Shown here: one piece after another, positions 44,138 to 52,183 of the stretch
Layout of the letters: every line of letters starts with the position of its first letter
Numbering within the stretch: the stretch's first letter is position 1
From: Streptomyces sp. CT34
GTDB lineage: Bacteria; Actinomycetota; Actinomycetes; Streptomycetales; Streptomycetaceae
Direction: 5' to 3'
Assembly (NCBI RefSeq): GCF_000805335.1
Contig: NZ_KN708638.1
Location: 5,221,874-5,285,873, forward strand
Length of the DNA: 64,000 nt
Made by a program: the position numbers and the translations under genes
The notes under the pieces: generated by a model
Seen by the model: only the letters and a program-made list of their open reading frames with translations
What the model was told of the DNA's origin: nothing
Database searches by the model: none

Positions 44138-46230
44138 CGCTTGTCCGCTTCGGTGAACGGGTCGGAGATCGGCATCGGGATCACCTTGGCGATGTTCTCC
44201 TCGGGAGCATCGTCGGCCTGGCCCGCTTCGGAGTCGGCGACGTGGTCGGCAGGGGGAGCCTTGGGTGCGATGGGGGTGGAGGGCGGACTGGACTTGGTGC
44301 GGGCGGCGACGCGCCGGTCCCGGCGGCTGAGTCCGGCTCTGCTGTCTCGAGCACCGCTGTCAGCGGGGCCCTGATGGGCTCGTCGCAGCAGGTCGGCGAC
44401 GGCGTCGGCGAGTTGCTCCTCACTCGCGCCGGGCAGAGTGCGGCGGGTGTGGTCCCAGGCCAGTTCGCCGAACGGGGCGGCGACGCGGTGCAGTTGTTTC
44501 CAGAACAGGGTGATCCAGCCGCCCTTCCAGTGGTCACGGACCCAGATGCGGGACACGTCGTAGGGGTCGTAGTGGATCTCCCACAGATCCTTGCGGTCCT
44601 TGACGCCTGACCGCTGCTGCCGCAGCGGGTTGAGGGCCTGGTCGTCGTAGGTCCGGTGCTTGATCTTCACGCCGTAGGCGTTGATCGCCCGCCAGGTCGC
44701 GGGCAGCAGCTCGATGTAGTCATCAGCCGACAACGCGACCGGGACATAGCCGGCCGTCTCGACGAGAGCGGCGTACTTCTCGTTCGGGCTGAACATCCGC
44801 CCCGGGTGAAGGGGGTCACGCAGTCCGTCGTGGGGCCGGCTCTGCCAGACCACGATCCACTCGTCCAGGAGTTCCTGCAGCTCCAGCAAGGACCAGAGCG
44901 GCTGTTGTTCGACGTGCCGGCCGCGGCGCTCGGCGTTGAAGCCGGTGTAACCGGCCAGGAACTGGGCGAACAGAGTTCCGACCGAACCCAGCATCCGCTC
45001 GATGTGGCCCTTCTCCCAGCCCGATGCGTCGTGCACCGGCTGGAAGTTGATGCCCAAAAAGTTGCAGGAGGCCCGGAAGTTGCGGGAGATGAACACCTTC
45101 CCCTGATCGACCACGATGGTCTCGGGGACGATGACCGGCCGGGCGGCAGCGTGCTCCAGACGCGCGTCGATGTCCAGCAACCGCCTGAACGGCAACGCCG
45201 AGCGTGACATCGCCAACGCCTGGGCCCAGCCGGGCCTCATCGGCTCGGGGGTGACGGTGCGGGCCAGCAACACGCTGGCGTCCACGGACTTGGTCGTCGG
45301 CCGCAGCACCGCCGCGGTCAGGCTCCTGGTCGCGACATCGATCATGCCGGTCAGGTCCACTCGGGCGGGGACCCCGTCGTCCAGGCGGACCAGCACGTCC
45401 AGCGGGGTGGAGTCCATCTGCATCAGCTCGCCCGGCGCCGCCGCACTTCTTTCGCCGAACGGCCCGTCGGGGCGATCCACCAGCGACCGGCGGGTGCGGG
45501 CCGATCCGGTGGTGTGCTTGCCCGCCGACAGCTTCTCCAGCAGCCGGTAGAGACTGCGCTGGGACGGCAGCTCCACCGAGCCCCGGCCGTGATCCTCGTC
45601 CAGGATCTGACCGGTCCTCCAGAACAGGTAGGTCGCCGTCCGGGTGGAACCCTGGGCGGCCTCGGCTACCGCCTTCCGCATCGCCTCCACCACCAGCGGG
45701 TCCACCCGGCCGTGCGCGCTGACGGGCTTGGCGGACCGGTGGTCGGCCATCCCGACCACTCCGTGGGCCTCATAGCGGCGGCGTCGCTTGGCGATCGCAC
45801 TTGGCGTCACCGGCCGCCCCGCAGCGGTCAGTTCCGCTGCCTTGGCCTGCTCGCGGCGGGTCAGCGACACCACCGCCGGGTCGTACTCAGGCTTCGGCCT
45901 CGTGCCGGCAGGCGCCTGCGGCGGAACCCCGCGCAACACCTCCACGATGTGCTGTTCCCACCACAATGCCTCAGCCGCTACTGCCTCCGGCAGCCCCTCC
46001 AACGGCGTCGCCGGCGGAACCGGTGTCCGGGACGACGCGCGTACCACCTCAAAGTCCTCGGCCGCCGACAACTCGATCAGGCCAATGTCGGTGACCGCAC
46101 CATCCGTGTCCGCCAGACGCACGGTCGTACCGGACACCGCGATCACCGTGTGCAGGACATCGGCCATTCGCACTCGATCACCGATCGACACCCCGACAGG
46201 CCGCCGCGGCCGACGTCCCGCGTTCACCAC
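44131..46230 (-). CDS. tnsB: TnsB-like DDE transposase (rve/Mu-C type)
   Basis: A 699-aa transposase that cuts and joins the 3' ends of the element. An N-terminal part with HTH-like segments (AGRPVTPSAIAKRRRRYEAHG) precedes the retroviral-integrase fold with D273 (MQMDSTPLD), D375 (IVVDQGKVF) and E411 (EKGHIERML). A beta-barrel region and a proline-rich tail that probably contacts TnsC follow. The GTG start at 46230 overlaps the tnsA stop. All catalytic residues are present, so the protein looks active. Confidence 0.93.
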   Translation of the reverse strand: MVNAGRRPRRPVGVSIGDRVRMADVLHTVIAVSGTTVRLADTDGAVTDIGLIELSAAEDFEVVRASSRTPVPPATPLEGLPEAVAAEALWWEQHIVEVLRGVPPQAPAGTRPKPEYDPAVVSLTRREQAKAAELTAAGRPVTPSAIAKRRRRYEAHGVVGMADHRSAKPVSAHGRVDPLVVEAMRKAVAEAAQGSTRTATYLFWRTGQILDEDHGRGSVELPSQRSLYRLLEKLSAGKHTTGSARTRRSLVDRPDGPFGERSAAAPGELMQMDSTPLDVLVRLDDGVPARVDLTGMIDVATRSLTAAVLRPTTKSVDASVLLARTVTPEPMRPGWAQALAMSRSALPFRRLLDIDARLEHAAARPVIVPETIVVDQGKVFISRNFRASCNFLGINFQPVHDASGWEKGHIERMLGSVGTLFAQFLAGYTGFNAERRGRHVEQQPLWSLLELQELLDEWIVVWQSRPHDGLRDPLHPGRMFSPNEKYAALVETAGYVPVALSADDYIELLPATWRAINAYGVKIKHRTYDDQALNPLRQQRSGVKDRKDLWEIHYDPYDVSRIWVRDHWKGGWITLFWKQLHRVAAPFGELAWDHTRRTLPGASEEQLADAVADLLRRAHQGPADSGARDSRAGLSRRDRRVAARTKSSPPSTPIAPKAPPADHVADSEAGQADDAPEENIAKVIPMPISDPFTEADKRW

Positions 46231-46988
46231 GAGCCCCCTGCTGAGCCAGTGGCCCGCACCAGTGTGGCGGGGCCCAGCCGCTCATGCGCCAGATCGGCCA
46301 CCAGCTCCTGCCTCCACATCAGATGAAACAGCGCGGGCAACACCGCCAGCCGATCCCCGACGTCCTCGGCTCCCGTCAGCAACGGCGTCGGCGCGGCGAA
46401 TATCTCCTGTAACCGGGCTGCGATCCCAGGTCTGCCGGCGCAGCGCGGATGCCGATAACGGGCAAGCCACCGCAGATTCGCCATCAGCGCAGGATCAGGA
46501 GCACCGGCGTGCCTGAACTCCCAGCCGACCGCCGAACAGGCCCGCTCGGTGGCCGCGAACGCCTCAGCTGTCCGCTCGTCGACCTGGTCCTCAGCCCGGA
46601 CATCGACCACGCGAGCACGGCCGTCGGCGAGCCGTACGAAGTAGTCCGGGGCGTGGCGCCGCTTCTCTTTCCCGTCATGCCAGTGCAGCCAGAACGGCTG
46701 CGAAGCGATCCCCACAACATTCGGATCGAAGTCCAACAGAATCAGCCGGTCCTGTTCCAGCCACGACTCGAACCCCACATGACGTCCAGTCGACGCGGCC
46801 CACCACCAGCCTGGGAAATGCCCGAGTCCGCGCGACCAGCGGAACGTCCGTACCGGAGTTGCCTCCTCCCACGCCAGCCCGTGGCACTGATCCAGCGGGA
46901 CAACCCGCTCGTGGCCTCCAGCACCGCCGAACCGGAGCGTGAATCCACCCCCGGCGGTGTCATGCTCTAACGCACCCGCAGTGCTCAC
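46224..46988 (-). CDS. tnsA: TnsA-like heteromeric transposase endonuclease subunit
   Basis: A 254-aa protein with a restriction-endonuclease-like core. E74 lies in FESWLEQDRLILLDFDPNVV, Q97 in ASQPFW, D115 in HAPDYFV and the last strand reads VVDVR (129-131). In E. coli TnsA the last motif ends in lysine; here it is arginine, so 5'-strand cleavage may be altered or lost. If active, it would make transposition cut-and-paste rather than replicative. It is the first gene of the operon, 97 bp from the right end. Confidence 0.87.
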   Translation of the reverse strand: MSTAGALEHDTAGGGFTLRFGGAGGHERVVPLDQCHGLAWEEATPVRTFRWSRGLGHFPGWWWAASTGRHVGFESWLEQDRLILLDFDPNVVGIASQPFWLHWHDGKEKRRHAPDYFVRLADGRARVVDVRAEDQVDERTAEAFAATERACSAVGWEFRHAGAPDPALMANLRWLARYRHPRCAGRPGIAARLQEIFAAPTPLLTGAEDVGDRLAVLPALFHLMWRQELVADLAHERLGPATLVRATGSAGGSW

Positions 46989-47020
46989 CCGGCCACCTCG
47001 CCCCCAATCGAGTAAACCGT

Positions 47021-47069
47021 AGTGGCAACAAGCCGGGCTTGAGGAAGATTCAGTGGCAAAGAGGAAGAT
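47021..47069. promoter_or_regulatory. Repeated sites inside the right transposon end / tnsA promoter region
   Basis: Between tnsA and the right terminal repeat, AGTGGCAA occurs at 47021-47028 and 47052-47059, and GAGGAAGAT at 47041-47049 and 47061-47069. Regular short repeats next to the terminus are what TnsB-binding arrays look like, and the operon promoter must also lie here. Confidence 0.5.
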
Positions 47070-47076
47070 CGACTGT

Positions 47077-47090
47077 CACAGGACAGCAGT
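47077..47090 (+). repeat. Right end: terminal repeat plus target duplication GCAGT
   Basis: CACAGGACA (47077-47085) is the exact inverse of the left terminus, and GCAGT (47086-47090) repeats the five bases outside the left end. Confidence 0.85.
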
Positions 47091-47214
47091 GCTCGGCTGC
47101 GGATCCGTCGTGGACAGGGTGTTGACCCTTCTCAGCGAAGTCAGACTCTGTCTCATGCAATCCAGCCGGGATAGAGGTGTGAGGGGCATCCGCGTCCGGC
47201 TGTCAGGCGGGTTG

Positions 47215-47670
47215 CTACCCGACCGGCCATTCCCCGGTGCGGGCGAACAGCTCGATGTCGGCCTCGTACGGCGCGGGGTCGAGTCCTCGCGCACGCACCC
47301 ACTCCGTATTGAGGTGGGTGTTGCGGTACGGATCAGCGGCGTCGCCGATGATGGTGACGACGCTGCCCTGCATCCCCGCTTGATGCATCCGTGCCACGAG
47401 GTGGCACGTTCCCCAGAAGTTGGTGCCGGTCGCCGGTCCGGCTTCGATCCCGGCAGCAGTGCGAAGCCACCGCAGGGCCGCAAGGGACGCCGCGTCCGGT
47501 ACCGGGATCATCAGGTCGATCACCGCCGGCAGGAAGCCGGGCTCGGTGCGTGGGCGACCGATGCCAGGTATCCGCGAGGGCATCCCCGTGGCGTAGTCGC
47601 CACACCCGCTCGCCCACGCGGGGAAGTAGGCGGGTTCGACCTCATCTCCCACAGCAGGATTGATGGTCAT
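47215..47670 (-). pseudogene. C-terminal fragment of a PLP-dependent cysteine-synthase-like enzyme
   Basis: This 151-codon ORF aligns by eye with only the last 40% or so of cysteine synthase/threonine-synthase-like PLP enzymes: WASGCGDYATGMPSRIPGIGRPR, then DLMIPVPDAASLAALRWL, then GTNFWGTCHLVARM and a closing GLDPAPYEADIELF. The lysine-bearing PLP domain is absent. Oddly, it retains an ATG with GGAGACC upstream, so a short protein could still be made, but no catalysis is expected. It lies 125 bp outside the transposon's right end. Confidence 0.7.
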
Positions 47671-47814
47671 TCGATGGTCTCCTGTTTGCCGGGGTGATGC
47701 TGAGGAGAACTGTGCAGGTCTGACAGACAGGTAGTTCACCGGGCCGGGGAACTCCGTCCATCTCGGTCGTAGGTCCACTTCCGTATGGAGCTGGAGTGGA
47801 TGCAGGTGTTTGAG

Positions 47815-47916
47815 CTAGCCACCATGACCGCCACCGATGACGCCGATGGTGAGTACGAGGGCCAGCGCGACGAGGCACGTCAGATAGGTGAGGATGCGTC
47901 GGTGATCAGGAGTCAC
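47815..47916 (-). CDS. 33-residue single-span membrane peptide
   Basis: A very short ORF encoding a basic N-terminus (VTPDHRRILTYL) followed by one hydrophobic helix (TCLVALALVLTIGVIGGG) and HGG. The GTG at 47916 overlaps the stop of the recombinase-like gene in GTGA and has GGAAGG upstream, which supports real translation by coupling. I do not recognise it. It could be a small membrane effector or a regulator of its operon. Confidence 0.5.
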   Translation of the reverse strand: MTPDHRRILTYLTCLVALALVLTIGVIGGGHGG

Positions 47917-48299
47917 GGTTGCCTTCCGAGGAGAACGACACTCCGTGTAGGGCGGTCGTATTCGCCGAACGTCGTGGCCGTCCGGCCGCCGACCTCGATG
48001 ACGCGCCGTCGGAGCAGTTGACGGTACGTGGCGTCGGTGGCCAGCCTCTCCCAGGTATGCACCAAGCACACCACTTCGCGGTGGCCTGCCTCAGTCCGCA
48101 TGCTGGCCAGCATGGTGTCCAGTTGCGGACGATATGTGCTCAGCGCGTGGTCGCCGAGGTCGAACCAGCGGCCGGCAAGGTCCCAGCCCATGCGGTCGGC
48201 GTAGTGGTGGCAGCCCTCCAGGCGCATGTGGAGCTGGCGGTGGGAGCGGCTGGCGCACCGGTCGTAGACGAAGGCCAGCGGTGGGCGCGTGCCTGTCAT
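47913..48299 (-). CDS. Stand-alone serine-recombinase N-terminal-like domain
   Basis: A 128-aa protein resembling the resolvase catalytic domain only: FVYDRCASRSHRQLHMRLEGC with a candidate serine in CAS, WDLAGRWFDLGDHALSTYRPQ, then a REVVCLVHTWERLATDATY strand-helix and GGRTATT. There is no DNA-binding C-terminus, and several usual arginines are displaced, so it may be a regulatory relic rather than a recombinase. Its ATG overlaps the upstream DUF6415-like stop in ATGA, and its stop overlaps the next start. Confidence 0.6.
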   Translation of the reverse strand: MTGTRPPLAFVYDRCASRSHRQLHMRLEGCHHYADRMGWDLAGRWFDLGDHALSTYRPQLDTMLASMRTEAGHREVVCLVHTWERLATDATYRQLLRRRVIEVGGRTATTFGEYDRPTRSVVLLGRQP

Positions 48300-48877
48300 C
48301 GCCGGGTCTCCGCGGTGTGCCGGGCCAGCAGATACTGGCAATCCCGGGCGAGTTGGTGCACCTGGATTTGAGCGGACAGCAATCCCTGCCCAAGGCCCCG
48401 CTGGGTCTGCCGCTCGATTCCATTGAGCCGAGCCTGCAGCCGGTGCGCTTCGATGCTGTTGGGCCACAGAGATCGAGCTGACTCACGTACCTCAGGGAGG
48501 AGGAGAGCAACGTGCCCACGCAATTCCTCTTCCAACTCGGTCAGCGCGTGTGTGTCCGGCCGGCCGGACACAAGACGGAGGGCGTGTCGGATCGTCGCAC
48601 TGATGAGTTCGACATCGACCGGTAGCGACTCACGTCCGGAGTCGGCGCCCACGAGATACGCGACCCGGTGGGCGGTTTCCTGCTCGTCGCCGTATTGCCC
48701 GACCTCGTACCCGTAGACGGTGACGTAGCGGCCACTGTCGGCGGTAACGTCCTCGTGGACTGTTGAGTTCAGCGGATGCGAAACGGAGACGGCGGCTGCG
48801 TCAGTCCAGACGACTGCGACACCGTTCGCTTCGAGATGCCCGGCCAGAACGGCGGCTGAGTCGTTGCTCGTGTCCAT
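48296..48877 (-). CDS. DUF6415-like helical protein
   Basis: A 193-aa protein. The N-terminal 85 residues are mixed alpha/beta. The C-terminal part (VELISATIRHALRL, ELEEELRGHVALLLPEVRE, RLNGIERQTQRGLG) is a helical region like the DUF6415 proteins common on Streptomyces plasmids and integrative elements. The function is unknown. It is the first gene of a three-gene overlapping operon and diverges, with only 63 bp between, from the SLOG-like gene. Confidence 0.55.
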   Translation of the reverse strand: MDTSNDSAAVLAGHLEANGVAVVWTDAAAVSVSHPLNSTVHEDVTADSGRYVTVYGYEVGQYGDEQETAHRVAYLVGADSGRESLPVDVELISATIRHALRLVSGRPDTHALTELEEELRGHVALLLPEVRESARSLWPNSIEAHRLQARLNGIERQTQRGLGQGLLSAQIQVHQLARDCQYLLARHTAETRR

Positions 48878-48940
48878 GGCTCCAGTGCACTGCGACGTGA
48901 ACGGGCACGGCAGCTGACAACCTATGACACGGACTTGATC

Positions 48941-49399
48941 ATGGCTCTGAGCATTACCATCACCGGCACACGGTCAACCGAATGCCACGAACTCACCTGG
49001 TACACGGACCTCTTCGCCTGCTACCTCAGGCCGTTCGCAAACGACGACGCCCACTTCCATATCGGCGGGGCAAAGGGGATCGATTCGCTGTCGCTTCTGT
49101 GGCTGGCCAACAACGCGCAGTCCGCGATCACGATCGTCGTGCCGGGGACTATCGACCAGCAGCCGGCCGAGGCACAAGAGGCGGTCAGCCAGTGCCGGGA
49201 TCGGATCACGAACGTCATCGAGCTGCGTGCTTCGGAGTTGCGGACGCCTACCTACCACGCCCGCAACAAGTACATGGTCGACCGGTCCAACATGGTGATC
49301 GGGTTCCCTCTCGGCGAGGGTGACAGCACGTCCGGCACATGGCAGACGATCAATCATGCCGCGGCGGGCGGGAAGCCTCGCCTGATCGTCCCAGTGTGA
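48941..49399 (+). CDS. SLOG-superfamily (YspA/DUF2493-like) Rossmann protein
   Basis: A 152-aa single-domain protein with ITITGTRSTEC at the N-terminus, a GGAKGIDSLSLLWLANN loop-helix, then a pattern of IVVPGTI and the closing RNKYMVDRSNMVIGFPLG. This is the order expected of SLOG/DprA-like nucleotide-binding folds. Such proteins bind nucleotides or ADP-ribose-type signals and occur in mobile elements and defence loci. The function here is unknown. The ATG at 48941 has a weak ribosome site. Confidence 0.6.
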   Translation: MALSITITGTRSTECHELTWYTDLFACYLRPFANDDAHFHIGGAKGIDSLSLLWLANNAQSAITIVVPGTIDQQPAEAQEAVSQCRDRITNVIELRASELRTPTYHARNKYMVDRSNMVIGFPLGEGDSTSGTWQTINHAAAGGKPRLIVPV

Positions 49400-49424
49400 C
49401 CAACGGCACGGGCATGATGGGGAC

Positions 49425-49580
49425 ATGAGCGAGCACGATCGCCATCTCGGCGCGGCCACACTCAAGCGGCTGCGCCGCAGTCGCGGCATGTCCTTGGCCG
49501 ACACCGCCCGCGCGTTGATCGACGTGGCCGCTCGCGGTAGAGCGCTGCGTACACCTCGCGTGCCCCGCCGCCGTTGGTGA
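49425..49580 (+). pseudogene. Truncated XRE/HTH protein, N-terminal fragment
   Basis: An ATG with GGGGAC upstream opens a frame reading ATLKRLRRSRGMSLADTARAL, the first helices of an XRE-type HTH. After about 36 codons (near 49533) the frame enters the antisense strand of the beta-lactamase-like gene and stops at 49580. The HTH is therefore cut in the middle, marking a rearrangement junction. Confidence 0.6.
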
Positions 49581-50634
49581 GCAGCGCGACGGCGACGTCG
49601 GCCGACGGCACCACGCGCAGGTAGCCGTACTGCCCGATGGAGGCGCCGTCGTGGCCGTAGCCCTCGACGCCGTTCCAGTCGTACAGGGTCCAGCCCAGGC
49701 CCCAACCGTCCGAGCTGACCGTCCACTTGTCGGGGCAGTCCACCACCCGGCGTTGCATCAGGGCGACCGTCTCCTCGGAGAGCACGCGGGTGCCGTCCTC
49801 GGCCACGCCGCCGGCAAGGTGCATCCGTGCGAGCCGGGTGAGGTCGCCCGCGGTGGCGATGACCCTGCCGTACGGGCCCGCCGAGCGCGGCATCATGTCC
49901 CATTCCGGTGCTGGGGCCGGATCCTGGCCCGGCTCGCCCAGGTGCCCCATGGCCGCGCGGAAGCGCAGCGCCTCTTCGGGCAGGGTCATGGTGTGGGTGA
50001 GGCCGAGCGGGGTCAGCAGCAGGTCCTTGAGTGCTTCGTCCCATGTCTTGCCGGTTACCACCTCGACGATCCGGCCGAGCACGTTGTAGCCGACGCTGCT
50101 GTACGAAATCGCGCTGCCGGGCGGGCAGTCGAGCGCAACGTCCTTCGCGGCCTCGACGTACTTGGCGAGGCAGTCGTCGCCGCGCCCGCTGTCGTGATTG
50201 AAGTCGCAGGTAAGCCCGCTTGTGTGGCTGAGCAGCCGACGGATGGTGATCATCCTGGTCGCTTCGGGGTCACCGAGCGAGAACTCCGGCAGCACGTCCG
50301 TGACCGGTGCGTCCAGTTCGAGCCGGCCGGACTCGACGAGCTGCATCACCAGGGTGGCCGTGTAGATCTTGGCTATTGAGCCCATCTGGAAGACCGAGTC
50401 GGTCGTCGTCTCCACGCCCGTGCCGCGGTGCAGGACGCCGCTCGCCCATGCTTGGACGGCCTCGTCGACGAGGACAGCCAAGGATGCTCCCGGCACGTGG
50501 TGTTCGGTGCAGAGCTGGTCGAGGCGGGCCTGCCACCGGGCGAGATCCAGCTTCCGCCCGGCTGAGTTCCGGGTGCCCCACGCCCCTTCGACACTCCAGT
50601 TGCCCTTTTCGTCAAAGTTCGTACCGTTCGGCAC
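49462..50634 (-). pseudogene. Serine hydrolase (beta-lactamase/class C PBP-like), 3'-truncated
   Basis: The catalytic core is intact: SIAK in FQMGSIAKIYTATL, the YxN-like SYSSVGYN, HTSG and the later GHDGASIGQYG. A strong GGAGGGGAG precedes the GTG at 50634. The homologous part ends at AREVYAALYRE (about 49533), after which the frame reads an unrelated arginine/cysteine-rich tail out of the truncated HTH gene. Members of this family often have a further C-terminal domain, so the protein is probably shortened but might still fold. It diverges from a TetR gene. Confidence 0.7.
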
Positions 50635-50661
50635 AGCCGACTCCCCTCCATGGCGCACGGT

Positions 50662-50721
50662 GATCCTCGATGCGAACACTGTACGCATCGAGGATCGTCG
50701 TTCGCAACACGCGTACAGTGT
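50662..50721. promoter_or_regulatory. Composite TetR-type operator between divergent genes
   Basis: Two nested perfect inverted repeats occupy the gap between the hydrolase and TetR genes. The first is GATCCTCGATGCG / CGCATCGAGGATC (50662-50674, 50684-50696; 13-bp arms, 9-base spacer). The second is ACACTGTACGC / GCGTACAGTGT (50676-50686, 50711-50721; 11-bp arms). They share the central GTACGC region. This is the expected position for the TetR protein to repress both genes. Confidence 0.7.
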
Positions 50722-50776
50722 CGGCTACGGTGAGGGGTGACAAGCAGCAGTAATCGACCGACGGGAGTGAGCGCGC

Positions 50777-51487
50777 GTGCCTCGCGACGCCAAGCCGATC
50801 ACCTCGGTGTGGACACGTCCGCATCGCCCGCAGCGAGAGCAACTGACGCGGGAGCAGATCGTGACCGCGACGATCGAGCTGCTGGACGCGGAGGGTGTCG
50901 AGGCGCTCAGCATGCGCAAACTCGGCACTCGTCTGAAGGCCGGGGCCACTTCCCTCTACCGGCATGTGGCCAATCGGGACGAGCTGATCCAGCTGGCCGT
51001 GGACGACGTGTTCGGTGAGCTGGACCCGCCGGCCGCCGCCACCCACAGGACATGGCGCACGGCGGTCGCCCGCGCCGCCGCCGACCTGCGGGCAATGGTC
51101 CTGCGCCACCCCTGGGTCGGCCCCGAACTCGGCCAGGTCGGGCTACTCCACATTGGCCCGAACGCCGTCCGCATGACATCGGGTCTCCTCGCGCAGTTCC
51201 AGGCGGCCGGTTTCCCTGCGGGTGAGGAGGACCAGGCCGCGGGGGCGCTCATGTCCTACGTTGTCGGGATCGCCACCAGCGAGGCCGCGTACCTCTCACT
51301 GGTCGCCCGCAGTGGTGTCTCCGAGCGCGAATGGCTGTCGGACCACAGCCCGGACTTCGGCGAGGAGGTAGACCCGCGGCAGGTGCGCGAGGACCGCTTC
51401 GCATATGGACTCGACCGGATCCTCGACGGCCTCGCCGGCCGGCTCGCGCCAGGCAATGACTGTGGTTCTCGCCCCACCAGGCGGTGA
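50777..51487 (+). CDS. TetR/AcrR-family regulator with TetR_C-type domain
   Basis: A 236-aa repressor. The N-terminal HTH is at about residues 25-70 (EQIVTATIELLDAEGVEALSM, then GTRLKAGATSLYRHVANRDEL). The C-terminal ligand domain is of the tetracycline-repressor type (RAMVLRHPWVGPELG, GALMSYVVGIATSEAAYL). The start is a GTG with GGGAG upstream. It diverges from the serine hydrolase gene, with a composite operator between, so it most likely controls that gene and itself. Confidence 0.88.
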   Translation: MPRDAKPITSVWTRPHRPQREQLTREQIVTATIELLDAEGVEALSMRKLGTRLKAGATSLYRHVANRDELIQLAVDDVFGELDPPAAATHRTWRTAVARAAADLRAMVLRHPWVGPELGQVGLLHIGPNAVRMTSGLLAQFQAAGFPAGEEDQAAGALMSYVVGIATSEAAYLSLVARSGVSEREWLSDHSPDFGEEVDPRQVREDRFAYGLDRILDGLAGRLAPGNDCGSRPTRR

Positions 51488-51647
51488 CATGGCGAGCGAG
51501 CCCGCAAACATGCTGTCGGAGAAGTCGCTTGACGATCTCCTGAGCCGCATGGGCCGACCCGCCGAGACCCGGGTCATGCGAGAGGCTGCACCACGTGAAC
51601 CGCTTGGCCAGCGCAGCCTCGACTTGGACCTCGCTTCACTTGGCGAG

Positions 51648-52015
51648 TCAGCGATAGTTGATCAGGCTGGTGGCAATGGCAGTGAAGGCGAGGAAGTGCT
51701 CGGGCTTGCGCTCGTAGCGTCGGTGCAGTCGGCGGCAGCCGGAGAGCCAGGACGTGGTGCGCTCGGCGACCCAGCGGTGTCCGCCCAGTCGCTGCGAAGA
51801 CTCTTTCCCGCGGCGGGCTATGCGAGGTGTGGTGCCACGCGCTCGTAGCCACCGACGCTGGTGGTCGTAGTCGTAGCCCTTGTCGCCGTGCAGCTTGTCC
51901 GGTCGCCGTCGGCGCGGGCCGCGGCAGCTGCGGATGGGTGGGATGGATCGCACCAGCGGCTGCAGTGCGAGGCTGTCGTGGGTGTTAGCGCCGGAGATGC
52001 CGTGTGGATTTTTAG
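51648..52015 (-). pseudogene. IS5-family transposase, C-terminal remnant
   Basis: The frame reads GISGANTHDSLALQPLV, then KLHGDKGYDYDHQRRWL and RWVAERTTSWLSGCRRLHRRYE. This is the second half of an IS5-type DDE transposase, with the second Asp (GDKGYD) and the Glu (VAERT). An in-frame TGA lies just upstream of 52015 and the N-terminal third, including the first Asp, is missing. No terminal inverted repeats were found, so the element is dead. Confidence 0.75.
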
Positions 52016-52183
52016 TCAGTCAACCGTATTGGCCAAGATGGGGCGGTCGCGGCATTAGCGGTGTGTTACTGCGTCATTAGTCGTCCGACAGCGCGTCGGA
52101 TCAGGTTAGTAGCGCAACGGACGATGGTGCGCGCCCGGTCCCGAGAGGTGTGCCACCAGATGACGACCAAACGGAGGGCAGCG

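Larger units (their letters stand above)
41861..47085. mobile_element. Compact Tn7/Tn5053-like transposon (tnsA-tnsB-tnsC-tniQ)
   Basis: The element is 5225 bp. Its ends are a perfect 9-bp inverted repeat, TGTCCTGTG at 41861-41869 and CACAGGACA at 47077-47085, with the TGT...ACA ends of the superfamily. It is flanked on both sides by GCAGT (41856-41860 and 47086-47090), the 5-bp target duplication made by TnsB-type transposases. Inside are only four genes in one minus-strand operon. There are no cargo genes, no Cas genes and no resolvase. Intact ends, duplication and genes suggest a recent insertion, probably still mobile. Confidence 0.88.

Noticed and set aside
41861..47085. CRISPR-associated transposon
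   Set aside because: No Cas gene, repeat array or guide-like sequence is present inside or near the Tn7-like element.
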